A stretch of 38,611 bases of DNA from Acidobacteriota bacterium (GTDB lineage: Bacteria; Acidobacteriota; Blastocatellia; Pyrinomonadales; Pyrinomonadaceae), in assembly GCA_020200135.1 (NCBI GenBank), contig JAIVJI010000093.1:1-38611 (forward strand), written 5' to 3'. Position 1 is the stretch's first letter. Each line of letters starts with the position of its first letter. This document shows positions 8,405 to 15,938 of the stretch, piece after piece. Both the position numbers and the translations under genes were made by a program. Under the pieces are notes generated by a model. The model was not told where the DNA came from. It searched no databases and worked only from the letters and a program-made list of their open reading frames with translations.

Positions 8405-8815
8405 ATGTCTGACGCTCCAGGCCCGCAGGGCCCTGTCAGTGAAACTACCGGTAAAGAAATTGCTGCCGCCCCGGCGAGGAGCCTGGGCGAGATTCTCCGT
8501 GAACAGGAAGATAAACTCCCGCCTCCGGAAAAAAGCCTGAGCGATCTTGTCCGCGAGCAGATCGCGCCCATGGAGCAGGCTAAGATCGCGGACCTTCGCT
8601 CGATAACGTATATCCGGGCCGGATTTACGCTGGTGCTCCTGTTTATCTTCAGTTGGCTTAATTATCAGGTGATGTCGCTGGTGCGCGACCTTTTCGAGCA
8701 GACGAAAACACTGGAGAAGGAAGTTGTCATGACACTCATAGCAGGGACGGTCACAGAGGTCGCCGCGGTCATGTATATCATGGCACAGTTCCTCTTCCCC
8801 AAAGGCCGTGAGTGA
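8405..8815 (+). CDS. Unknown two-span membrane protein
   Basis: A 136-residue protein with ribosome site GGAGGG before ATG 8405. Residues 1-65 are charged and predicted cytoplasmic, with two similar short repeats: SLGEILREQEDKLPPPEK (26-43) and SLSDLVREQIAPMEQ (44-58). Two hydrophobic spans follow, about 70-92 (IRAGFTLVLLFIFSWLNYQV) and 108-130 (MTLIAGTVTEVAAVMYIMAQF), with a short acidic-basic loop between. I recognise no family. Composition is AT-richer than the neighbourhood, like its upstream partner, and the pair is closed by a strong hairpin terminator, so it looks like a self-contained cassette. Confidence 0.6.
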   Translation: MSDAPGPQGPVSETTGKEIAAAPARSLGEILREQEDKLPPPEKSLSDLVREQIAPMEQAKIADLRSITYIRAGFTLVLLFIFSWLNYQVMSLVRDLFEQTKTLEKEVVMTLIAGTVTEVAAVMYIMAQFLFPKGRE

Positions 8816-8858
8816 CCGCGAACTTAAGCATCCGAATCCTCACGGAAGCACAAACCCG

Positions 8859-8905
8859 AAAGTCGCGCGCCGTCAGCTCGGTCTGAGCTGACGGCGCGCG
8901 ACTTT
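8859..8905. terminator. Bidirectional intrinsic terminator with perfect 21-bp stem
   Basis: Arms 8859-8879 and 8885-8905 are exact reverse complements around a 5-nt loop (GGTCT). The stem is GC-rich with A/T at its base (AAAG...CTTT). It sits between convergent genes and can serve both. Confidence 0.9.
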
Positions 8906-8920
8906 TAGGCCCGGCGTTGC

Positions 8921-9943
8921 TCAGCTGTTGGGCAACTGACGCGGGCGGCCCGGCGGGAGTTGCTGGCCGCCGCCTTCGTCCTTCCGCTTCTCGCCGGTCT
9001 CGGCGAACATCTCCTTGATGACGCCGACGCTGGCGAGCATGGCCGAAGTCTCGACGGGCATGAAGATGACCTTCGAGTTCTGGCCGCGCGACATCTCCTT
9101 GAGGCTCTCGATGTAGCGCTGGGTGATGAGGTACTGCGCGGGGTTGCCGTGGTCGAGCATGACGCGCGAGACCTGCGCGATGGCCTCGGCCTCGGCCTCG
9201 GCGTTGCGCAGTCGGGCCTGCGCCGCGCCCTCGGCGGCGAGGATGGCCGACTGCTTCTCGCCCTCGGCGCGCGTCACCTGCGCCTGCTTCTCGCCCTCGG
9301 CGCGCGTGATGGCGGCCTGCTTGTCGCCCTCCGCCTGCAAGACGAGCGCGCGGCGGTTGCGCTCGGCCGTCATCTGCTTCTCCATCGTGAGGCGCACGTC
9401 TTCGGGCGGGGTGATGTTCTTCACGTCAACGCGCGTCACCTTGACGCCCCACTTGTCGGTCGCCTCGTCGAGAATGAGGCGCAGCTTCGAGTTGATCTGG
9501 TCGCGCGACGAGAGCGTGTGGTCTAAGTCCATGTCGCCCATCACGGCGCGCATGCCGGTGATGGTGAGCTGGACGAGGCCGCCGATGAGGTCGTTGATCT
9601 CGTACATGGCTTTTATCGGGTCGGTGATCTGCCAGTAGACGACCGAATCGACGTGGATGGTCACGTTGTCGCGCGTAATCACGGGCTGCGGCGGCAGGTC
9701 GATGTACTGCTCGCGCAGGTCGATGGAGGAGAGTCCGGGCCGGACGTTCGTCCAGTAGACGCCGCGCGGCCTGTCGAGGAACGGGACGAGGACGTTGAGG
9801 CCGCTGGCGGCGACGCGGTTGAAGCGTCCGAGCCGCTCGATGAGCATGACGGTCGCCTGCGGCACGATTTTGATCGTCTTGGCCGCGACGACGAGCACGG
9901 AGATGGCGATGAAGAGGAGGAAGAAGAGAATGCCGATTTCCAT
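8921..9943 (-). CDS. SPFH/band-7 protein (stomatin/paraslipin-like)
   Basis: A 340-residue membrane-anchored SPFH protein. ATG 9943 has an ideal GGAGG site and starts directly with a single N-terminal transmembrane helix (residues 3-24). The band-7 domain covers about 25-190 (TVMLIERLGRFNRVAASGLN, VYWQITDP, YEINDLIGGL). Behind it are four 11-residue repeats, AEGDKQAAITR / AEGEKQAQVTR / AEGEKQSAILA / AEGAAQARLRN (204-247), which form the helical arm of the oligomer. Stomatin homologs make cage-like assemblies in the membrane and act as scaffolds, often for the NfeD protease. No nfeD gene lies beside it here. The C-terminus is proline- and glycine-rich. Confidence 0.9.
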   Translation of the reverse strand: MEIGILFFLLFIAISVLVVAAKTIKIVPQATVMLIERLGRFNRVAASGLNVLVPFLDRPRGVYWTNVRPGLSSIDLREQYIDLPPQPVITRDNVTIHVDSVVYWQITDPIKAMYEINDLIGGLVQLTITGMRAVMGDMDLDHTLSSRDQINSKLRLILDEATDKWGVKVTRVDVKNITPPEDVRLTMEKQMTAERNRRALVLQAEGDKQAAITRAEGEKQAQVTRAEGEKQSAILAAEGAAQARLRNAEAEAEAIAQVSRVMLDHGNPAQYLITQRYIESLKEMSRGQNSKVIFMPVETSAMLASVGVIKEMFAETGEKRKDEGGGQQLPPGRPRQLPNS

Positions 9944-10049
9944 ATGACCTCCAGCGGGCCGGCGGGCCGGCACCTCAAAGGGTTTGGGTTAAGAGTCGTC
10001 TTCTAACAAAGCGAGACTATAACGGATTACCGCATGCGTTTGGAAGAGT

Positions 10050-11456
10050 CTACGCCCCGCGCGCGTTCGCGGGTGGCCGACGCCAGCCGCCCAGCGCCTC
10101 TTCCAGCACGCGCGCGGCTTCGAGCACGAGTCGCTCCTCGTGCGGGCGGCCGACGACCTGCACGCCGACGGGCAGCCCCGACGCCGACGCGCCCGCCGGG
10201 ACGCTCGCCGCCGGCAGGTCGAAGACGTTCGCCGCGTGCGATTGGGAGAAGGCGCGGAAGGTCGCGACGCTCCGCCCCTCGAACTCAAGACGGCCGAACT
10301 CCTCGTGCCTGAACGCGGGCACGGCGCCGACCGGCGCGACGAAGAGAGGCACGTCCTCCATCCACCCGAGTAGCGCCGCGCGTACCCGGTCGCGCTCCTC
10401 CCACGCCCTCAGCACGTCTTCGAGCGCCGGCTCGCCCCAACGCGCGAGCCTTTCGAGGATGACGCGCGCGGCGCGCCCGGCCTCGTCTTCCCTGCCCTCG
10501 TAGGCGCGGCGTATGAATCGCTGCGTCGCGTACTCGAAGAGCGAGAGCCACATCTCGGTCGCGCCCTGGACGCCTGGCGGCACCGCCTCTAAGACCGACG
10601 CGCCCGCGTCCGCCAGCGCGCGCGCGGCCGCACGCACCGCCGCACGCGTCTCGGCAGACGCCGGCACCGCGCCCGCGTCCGTGTAGAAGGCGACACGCAT
10701 CCCCTTCAAACGACCCGCGCCCTCGCTCTCGACGGCGGCCGGCTGTCCGGTCAGGACTCGGAAGAAGAGTCGCAAATCTTCGACGGTGCGCGCGAGCGGG
10801 CCGAGCGTCGCGCCGAGCGAGTGGAGTCCGGAGGCGGGCGGCAACTGGCGGCCGCCCGGCACGCGCCCGGCCGTCGGCTTGAGCGCCAGCACGCCGCAGA
10901 AGTGTGCGGGGATGCGTACCGAGCCCGCGAGGTCGCTCCCCAGACTCCCCGCCGTCATGCAAGCGGAGACGGCCGCCGCGCACCCGCCGCTCGAACCGCC
11001 GGGCGTGCGCGAGAGGTCGTGCGGGTTGTTCGTGCGTCCGTAGACCGGATTCTCCGAAGTGTAGTCGAGCGCGAACTCCGGGCAGTTGGTCTTCCCCAGG
11101 ATGATCGCGCCGGCCGCGCGCAGACGCGCCACCCCCGGCGCGTCCTCTTCCGGCACGAGACCGGCGCGCACGCGCGAGCCGCACGCGGCGGGCATCCCCC
11201 GCACGTCAATCGTGTCCTTCACCGTCAGGGGCACGCCGTGGAGCGCGCCGCGCGCGTCGCCGCGCGCGACAGACGCCTCAGCCGCGCGCGCCTGTTCGAG
11301 CGCGTCGGGGGCGATTGCCACCAGCGAGTTCAGACGCGGGTTGACGCTCTCGACGCGGCGCAGGTACGACTCGACCGCCTCGACCGGCGAGACCGCGCGC
11401 GCGCGAATCTTCGAGGCGAGGTCGGCGGCCGACAGTTGCGTCAGTTCCTCAGACAG
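10050..11456 (-). CDS. Amidase-signature family amidohydrolase (GatA/AtzF-like), CTG start
   Basis: A 468-residue amidase-signature enzyme with a complete Ser-cisSer-Lys triad: Lys80 in LTVKDTID, cis-Ser156 in GGSSGG and nucleophile Ser179 in GSDLAGSVRIPA. It hydrolyses a carboxamide; GatA-type glutamine amidotransfer is less likely because no gatB or gatC is nearby. The conserved N-terminus (LSAADLASKIRARAVSPVEA) lies upstream of the first ATG/GTG-type codon (GTG 11321). Going back to the in-frame stop at 11480 there is no ATG, GTG or TTG. The best start is CTG 11456, placed 9 nt after GGAGG. It overlaps the 3' end of the kinase gene by 8 nt, so it is the third gene of the LysR-kinase-amidase operon. 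Confidence 0.85.
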   Translation of the reverse strand: MSEELTQLSAADLASKIRARAVSPVEAVESYLRRVESVNPRLNSLVAIAPDALEQARAAEASVARGDARGALHGVPLTVKDTIDVRGMPAACGSRVRAGLVPEEDAPGVARLRAAGAIILGKTNCPEFALDYTSENPVYGRTNNPHDLSRTPGGSSGGCAAAVSACMTAGSLGSDLAGSVRIPAHFCGVLALKPTAGRVPGGRQLPPASGLHSLGATLGPLARTVEDLRLFFRVLTGQPAAVESEGAGRLKGMRVAFYTDAGAVPASAETRAAVRAAARALADAGASVLEAVPPGVQGATEMWLSLFEYATQRFIRRAYEGREDEAGRAARVILERLARWGEPALEDVLRAWEERDRVRAALLGWMEDVPLFVAPVGAVPAFRHEEFGRLEFEGRSVATFRAFSQSHAANVFDLPAASVPAGASASGLPVGVQVVGRPHEERLVLEAARVLEEALGGWRRPPANARGA

Positions 11457-11970
11457 CGCCGCGCACCTCCAAACTGTTTAGAAACTCTTCCGCCTCCGCG
11501 CTCGAACGCACGCGGGCGACCTTCTTACCGTCGGCATACTTCTCAAGCAGCGCCAGCACCTTCGGCCGCGTGCTCGTAGGGTAGTTCCAGACCCACAGCA
11601 GGAACTTCACGTCGAACTGCTCGCGGCATCCCTCGGCCATGTCGGGGCGCGTCGCGTCCCTGTACATCACCCAACGCTTCAGCGCGCGCCATGCGCAGAC
11701 CGCGCGCGGCAGGTCGAGGAAGACGACCGTGTCGCAGGCGGCGAGCCTTTGTTCGAGCGTGCCCGAGAAGTTGCCGTCCATGACCCACGACTCGCGGCCA
11801 CACAGCTCATCCACCTTCCGCGCCCACTCGTCCTTCGGCGGCTCGACCCAGCCGGGACGCCAGTGCTCCACGTCGAGGTGTATCACCTCCAGCCCGAGCC
11901 TCTCGCCCAGCCGGCGCGAGAAGGTGGACTTGCCGGCCCCGCCCGAGCCTATCACCAGCACGCGCTTCAT
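11449..11970 (-). CDS. P-loop kinase, adenylate-kinase / topology-modulation (FlaR-like) type
   Basis: A 173-residue P-loop NTPase. The Walker A GSGGAGKS is at 8-15, followed by LGERLGLEVIHLDVEHWRPG, in which D/H residues bind the acceptor substrate as in small-molecule kinases. Then come WVMDGNFSGTLEQRL and VVFLDLPRAVCAWRALKR, and a lid-like arginine-rich stretch. It matches the group often labelled DNA topology modulation protein FlaR, whose real substrate is not settled. ATG 11970 overlaps the LysR stop (ATGA). The longer open frame back to 12132 is a shadow inside lysR. Confidence 0.8.
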   Translation of the reverse strand: MKRVLVIGSGGAGKSTFSRRLGERLGLEVIHLDVEHWRPGWVEPPKDEWARKVDELCGRESWVMDGNFSGTLEQRLAACDTVVFLDLPRAVCAWRALKRWVMYRDATRPDMAEGCREQFDVKFLLWVWNYPTSTRPKVLALLEKYADGKKVARVRSSAEAEEFLNSLEVRGAV

Positions 11971-12926
11971 TCCCCGACCCCGCCCGCCTTCTTCGCACGG
12001 CGCCCGGCGCCCGCTTCGCCCTCGACGCCCGCGTCGGAAGAGCCGTGCCGCTGTAGCAGCTCGACGAACTTGCGCGCGGCGGTCGAGAGCGCGCGGTCGC
12101 TGCGGTAGACGGCGCCGACCGCGCGCTCCCACTCGGGCTCTGCGAGCGGGACGACGGCGAGCTGCCCCGAGCGACGCTCGTCGAGCACGGACGGGCGCGG
12201 GACGACCGCGACGCCGAGCCCCACTTCGACCGCGCGCTTGATGGTCTCGATGTTGTCGAACTCGGCGGCGCGCTGGACGGTGACGCCGTGCGCGCGCAGG
12301 ATGCGGTCGGTCGTGCGTCGCGTCGGGATGTCGCGCTCGAAGTGGACGAAGTTCTGGCCCTGCAAGTCGGCGGCCTTGAGCCTCTTCCGTTTGGCGAGCG
12401 GGTGCTCGGGGCGGCAGATGAAGACGAGGCGGTCGCCGCCGAGCGGGATGACCTCCAGCCCACGGCGCTTCTCCGGGTAGGCGACGACGCCCACTTCGAC
12501 CGCGCCGCTTAACACGTCGCGCACGACGCGCGTCGTGCGGCTGTACTCCAGGTCGATCTTGGCGCGCGGGTAGAGCCCCATGAACTCGCGCACGACCGGC
12601 GGCAGCTCGTGCAGCCCGACGCTGTAGACGGTCGCGACGCGCACCGTCCCGCCCACCGTCCCCGAGAGCTGGCGCATGTTCTCTTCGAGCCGGCCGTAGG
12701 CGGTGAGCACCTCGCGGCTGGCCTCGAAGAAAGCCTCGCCCGCCTGCGTCAGGTGCAGCTCGCGGCGGCCGCGCACGCGTTCGAGCAGCCGGCGCTTGAA
12801 TCTCGATTCGAGCCCGCGCACCTGCTGGCTGACCGCCGACTGCGTGACGAAGTTGCGCTCGGCCGCCTGCGAGAAGCTGCGCGTCTCGACGAGGTCGCAG
12901 AAGATTTTGAGCGTTTCTATCTGCAC
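11967..12926 (-). CDS. LysR-family transcriptional regulator (CysB/CynR-like)
   Basis: A 319-residue LysR-type regulator. The winged helix-turn-helix is at residues 1-60, with recognition-helix region FSQAAERNFVTQSAVSQQVRG (residues 18-38), followed by the linker helix to about 90 and a periplasmic-binding-like effector domain (VRVATVYSVGLHELPPVV onward, to about 295). The last 25 residues are a disordered Ala/Gly-rich tail not usual for the family. The start is GTG 12926 with AAAGG just upstream; the alternative would be internal. It heads an overlapping operon with the kinase and amidase genes and faces the COQ4-like gene. It probably controls its own operon, the divergent gene, or both. 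Confidence 0.9.
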   Translation of the reverse strand: MQIETLKIFCDLVETRSFSQAAERNFVTQSAVSQQVRGLESRFKRRLLERVRGRRELHLTQAGEAFFEASREVLTAYGRLEENMRQLSGTVGGTVRVATVYSVGLHELPPVVREFMGLYPRAKIDLEYSRTTRVVRDVLSGAVEVGVVAYPEKRRGLEVIPLGGDRLVFICRPEHPLAKRKRLKAADLQGQNFVHFERDIPTRRTTDRILRAHGVTVQRAAEFDNIETIKRAVEVGLGVAVVPRPSVLDERRSGQLAVVPLAEPEWERAVGAVYRSDRALSTAARKFVELLQRHGSSDAGVEGEAGAGRRAKKAGGVGE

Positions 12927-13022
12927 TGCCTTTATAAGAACCCCTCAGATGTTTGCCCTACATTTTTCATTTTATCTTATATGAGGGCTGAACTACACTT
13001 GACGCCATAGGAGCAGGCACAA
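12927..13022. promoter_or_regulatory. AT-rich divergent promoter region between lysR and the COQ4-like gene
   Basis: This 96-nt gap is strikingly AT-rich. It carries a broken inverted repeat, CCCTCAGAT (12942-12950) against ATATGAGGG (12979-12987), with 8 of 9 positions pairing and about 28 nt between. The T/A-rich middle (TTTATCTTATAT) offers -10-like hexamers. It is a reasonable LysR operator but unproven. Confidence 0.45.
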
Positions 13023-13670
13023 ATGGACGGACAGGCGACACTCACGGCGGCGGCGGGAGGCGGCGAGACGTTCGCGCCCGAGCTGACGCTCGGCGAGGCG
13101 CGCGCGCGACTCTTCGCCACGGGCGGCCTCGGCGAGGACGGCGGCTACGGCGCTGACTGGGTCTGGCTCAAGATGTGGCGCATCCCGTTCGCCTTCCCGA
13201 ACACGGACGGCCGCCGGCGCGCGGTCAGGTTCCACGACCTCCACCACGTGCTGACCGAGTACCCGACGACGTGGCGCGGCGAGTTCGAGATAGCGGCGTG
13301 GGAGATAGCCGGCGGCGTCAACCGGTACTGGGAGGGCTGGGTGCTCGACCTGCTCGGGTTCGCCTGCGGGCTGGCGGTCTACCCGCGCCGCGTCTACCGC
13401 GCCTTCGTGCGCGGCCGCCGGAGCCGGAACCTCTACTTCGAGACGTGGGACGACTCGATACTCCTGCGCCGCGTCGGCGACGAGCGGCGGCGGCTCGGGC
13501 TCGACGCCGGGCGGCCGGACTCCGTGGGGGCGCGGCCGACGTGGCGCGACCGCGCGGCGTTCGCCTTCTGGGCGTGGGCGAGCGTCGCCGCCTACTTCGC
13601 GACCGGCGCTCTGTTGTTCGCGCCGGCGCTCGCGGCGCTCTTCGTCGCCTGGCTCTGGCTCGCGCGTTAG
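13023..13670 (+). CDS. Membrane-anchored protein with COQ4-type HDxxHx11E metal motif
   Basis: A 215-residue protein with ribosome site AGGAG 9 nt before ATG. Residues 68-90 read VRFHDLHHVLTEYPTTWRGEFEI, containing H71-D72-x-x-H75-x11-E87. This is exactly the HDxxHx11E zinc signature of COQ4, a scaffold and enzyme of ubiquinone synthesis. The following helix (IAAWEIAGGVNRYWEGW) also suits a COQ4-like helical bundle. Unlike COQ4, it ends in a long hydrophobic region (about residues 177-215, FWAWASVAAYFATGALLFAP and on), presumably one or two membrane helices. A quinone-linked role would fit its place upstream of sdhCAB, but that is inference. It is divergent from lysR. Confidence 0.62.
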   Translation: MDGQATLTAAAGGGETFAPELTLGEARARLFATGGLGEDGGYGADWVWLKMWRIPFAFPNTDGRRRAVRFHDLHHVLTEYPTTWRGEFEIAAWEIAGGVNRYWEGWVLDLLGFACGLAVYPRRVYRAFVRGRRSRNLYFETWDDSILLRRVGDERRRLGLDAGRPDSVGARPTWRDRAAFAFWAWASVAAYFATGALLFAPALAALFVAWLWLAR

Positions 13671-13707
13671 ACGCGCCGCGCGTGCGGCGCGCCGGGCCGG
13701 CGGGCGA

Positions 13708-13735
13708 TTGCTTTTCTTTAGCGGGTCGTTATAAT
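13708..13735 (+). promoter_or_regulatory. Candidate sigma70 promoter of the sdh operon
   Basis: TTGCTT (13708-13713) and a perfect TATAAT (13730-13735) are 16 nt apart, about 118 nt upstream of the sdhC ATG. This leaves a GC-rich leader that contains the ribosome site GGAGAGG. Confidence 0.6.
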
Positions 13736-13852
13736 CATGGCCGACCTACCAGCATTCAAAGTTTCAGCGCCGCGGCCCGCTACGGACGCACACGCACACG
13801 GGGCGTGCGTCCGCGGCGCCGTCGCGCACCGCGAAGGAGAGGCACTTCCGAC

Positions 13853-14527
13853 ATGGCCGTCCGTCTGAGCAGTACGTTCGTCTTCAGGAAGCTCCACCAG
13901 CTGACGGGCATCATCCCGCTCGGCGTCTTCCTGCTGGAGCACTTCTACACCAACTCGAAGGCGATGACCGGGCCCGCCGACTTCAACAAGGCGGTCGGTG
14001 ACCTCCAGTCCATCCCGTACATCATCTTCATCGAGATCGGTGGCATCTTCGTCCCGCTCATCTACCACGCGGTCTACGGCCTGTTCATCACGTGGGAGGC
14101 GCGGCCCAACAACCTCGCCTACCCCTACCCGCGCAACTGGTTCTACACCATCCAGCGCCTGACGGGGCTCATACTCTTCTTCTTCATCTTCTTCCACGTC
14201 CTGAACTTCCGCTTCGGGGCCATCCCGTGGCTGAACGACCGCTCGGTGGCGCACTTCCCGAACGAGGCCTTCGGCATCGTCAGCCGCGAGTTCGCCAACC
14301 CCATCATCTTCGTCGTCTACTCCGTCGGCATCCTGGCGACCGTGTGGCACCTCGCGAACGGCTTGTGGCTGTTTTTGGTCGACTGGGGCGTCGTCATCGG
14401 CGAGCGCGCGCAGCGCCTGACGGGCTACGCCTGCATCGCCTTCGGGCTGCTGCTCCTCGCCGTCGGCATCAACGCGCAGGTGGCCTTCATCCGCCCGGGC
14501 GGACTCCTCGGAGGGATTCTTTACTGA
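13853..14527 (+). CDS. sdhC: Succinate dehydrogenase cytochrome b558 subunit (Bacillus-type SdhC)
   Basis: A 224-residue membrane anchor of complex II with five hydrophobic helices (about 18-35, 55-80, 98-120, 150-175 and 188-212). Candidate axial haem ligands are His30, His72, His115 and His166. The first three keep the 42/43-residue spacing of the di-haem B. subtilis SdhC (His28/70/113, from memory), supporting a two-haem b558 that passes electrons from succinate to quinone. ATG 13853 follows GGAGAGG. The upstream part of the same open frame (from 13175) is out of phase with the previous gene and is not coding. sdhA starts 1 nt after the sdhC stop, so the two are tightly linked. Confidence 0.92.
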   Translation: MAVRLSSTFVFRKLHQLTGIIPLGVFLLEHFYTNSKAMTGPADFNKAVGDLQSIPYIIFIEIGGIFVPLIYHAVYGLFITWEARPNNLAYPYPRNWFYTIQRLTGLILFFFIFFHVLNFRFGAIPWLNDRSVAHFPNEAFGIVSREFANPIIFVVYSVGILATVWHLANGLWLFLVDWGVVIGERAQRLTGYACIAFGLLLLAVGINAQVAFIRPGGLLGGILY

Positions 14528-14528
14528 C

Positions 14529-15938
14529 ATGGCAAACAACGGCATCCGTGTAGCCATCGTCGGCGGCGGCCTCGCGGGCCTCGCCGCCGCGATGAAGATC
14601 GCCGAGGCCGGGCACGCCGTAGACCTCTTCTCGGTCGTGCCCGTCAAACGCTCGCACTCGGTCTGCGCGCAGGGCGGCATCAACGGGGCGGTCAACACCA
14701 AGGGCGAGGGCGACTCGCCCTGGAAGCACTTCGACGACACGGTCTACGGCGGCGACTTCCTCGCCAACCAGCCGCCCGTCCAGAAGATGTGCGAGATGGC
14801 CCCGTCCATCATCTACCTCTTCGACCGCATGGGCGTCCCCTTCTCGCGCACGACCGAGGGGCTGCTGGACTTCCGCCGCTTCGGCGGCACGCTCCACCAC
14901 CGCACCGCGTTCGCCGGCGCCTCGACGGGGCAGCAGCTCCTCTACGCGCTCGACGAGCAGGTGCGGCGGCAGGAGGCCGAGGGGCGCGTCAAGAAGTACG
15001 AGCACTGGGAGATGCTCTCGCTCGTGCAGGACGGGCACGGCGTCGTCCGCGGGCTGGTCGCGATGGAGCGCTCGACTCTGGAGCTGAAGGCGTTCCCCGC
15101 CGACGCGGTCATCATGGCGACCGGCGGCCCCGGCCTCATCTTCGGCAAGTCGACCAACTCGATGGTCTGCACCGGCTCGGCCGTCTCGGCCTGCTACCAG
15201 CAGGGCGCGCGCTACGCCAACGGCGAGTTCATACAGGTTCACCCGACCTCGATACCCGGCGAGGACAAGCTGCGGCTGATGTCGGAGTCGGCCCGCGGCG
15301 AGGGCGGGCGGGTGTGGGTGCCGAAACAGAAGGGCGACAAGCGACAGCCGTCTTCGATACCGGAGACGGAGCGCTGGTACTTCCTCGAAGAGAAGTACCC
15401 GGCCTACGGCAACCTCGTCCCGCGCGACATCGCGACGCGCGAAATCTTTCAGGTCTGCCTCGACGGCTTCGGCGTCTACGGCGAGAATCAGGTCTACCTC
15501 GACCTGACGCACATCCCGGCCGAGACCTTAGACCGCAAGCTCGGGGCCATCTTAGAAATCTACGAGATGTTCGTCGGCGACGACCCGCGCCACGTCCCGA
15601 TGCGCATCTTCCCCGGCGTCCACTACTCGATGGGCGGGCTGTGGGTGGACTACGAGCAGCGGACGAACATCCCGGGACTCCTCGCGGCGGGCGAGTGCGA
15701 CTACTCCATCCACGGGGCGAACCGTCTGGGCGCGAACTCGCTCGTCTCCTGCGTCTACGGCGGCTTCGTCGCCGCGCCCGCCGCCATCGAGTTCGCCAAA
15801 AACGTCGAGCGCAACGGCTCGGACGGCTCGAAGATCTACGACGACGAGCTGCGGCGCCAGCAGGAGATCAACGCGGGGCTTCTGAAGCAGGCCGGGTCGG
15901 AGAACCAGTACGTCATCCACGATGAGATGGGCAACTGA
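14529..15938 (+). CDS. sdhA: Succinate dehydrogenase flavoprotein SdhA, N-terminal part (frame broken)
   Basis: The first 469 residues of SdhA. They include the FAD-binding GGGLAGLAAA (12-21), His43 in RSHSVCAQGGIN (the covalent 8-alpha-FAD histidine), the substrate-site VHPTSIPGEDKLR, ESARGEGG, and the capping-domain and C-terminal FAD elements HYSMGGLWVDYEQRT and IHGANRLGANSL. After YVIHDEMGN the frame stops at TGA 15936-15938. Family members continue there with a conserved stretch like WMTDNVTVVR...NDKL. That stretch, about 24 residues, is absent, and the rest of the protein resumes in another frame at 15935. So this copy cannot make a normal SdhA unless the junction is a sequencing or assembly error, which is quite possible for such a central gene. 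Confidence 0.88.
   Translation: MANNGIRVAIVGGGLAGLAAAMKIAEAGHAVDLFSVVPVKRSHSVCAQGGINGAVNTKGEGDSPWKHFDDTVYGGDFLANQPPVQKMCEMAPSIIYLFDRMGVPFSRTTEGLLDFRRFGGTLHHRTAFAGASTGQQLLYALDEQVRRQEAEGRVKKYEHWEMLSLVQDGHGVVRGLVAMERSTLELKAFPADAVIMATGGPGLIFGKSTNSMVCTGSAVSACYQQGARYANGEFIQVHPTSIPGEDKLRLMSESARGEGGRVWVPKQKGDKRQPSSIPETERWYFLEEKYPAYGNLVPRDIATREIFQVCLDGFGVYGENQVYLDLTHIPAETLDRKLGAILEIYEMFVGDDPRHVPMRIFPGVHYSMGGLWVDYEQRTNIPGLLAAGECDYSIHGANRLGANSLVSCVYGGFVAAPAAIEFAKNVERNGSDGSKIYDDELRRQQEINAGLLKQAGSENQYVIHDEMGN

Noticed and set aside
8169..8815. Naming the small cassette a toxin-antitoxin system
   Set aside because: Gene sizes and order are suggestive, but neither protein matches a family I recognise.
10050..11456. 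Calling the amidase GatA of the tRNA amidotransferase
   Set aside because: No gatB or gatC nearby, and the operon partners are a LysR regulator and a small kinase.
12999..13004. TTGACG as a -35 box for the COQ4-like gene
   Set aside because: It lies 19 nt before the ATG, leaving no room for a -10 and transcription start.
14487..15512. 341-residue open frame on the minus strand opposite sdhA
   Set aside because: It mirrors sdhA codons (V/A/R/L/D-rich with no family features), as expected for antisense frames of high-GC genes.
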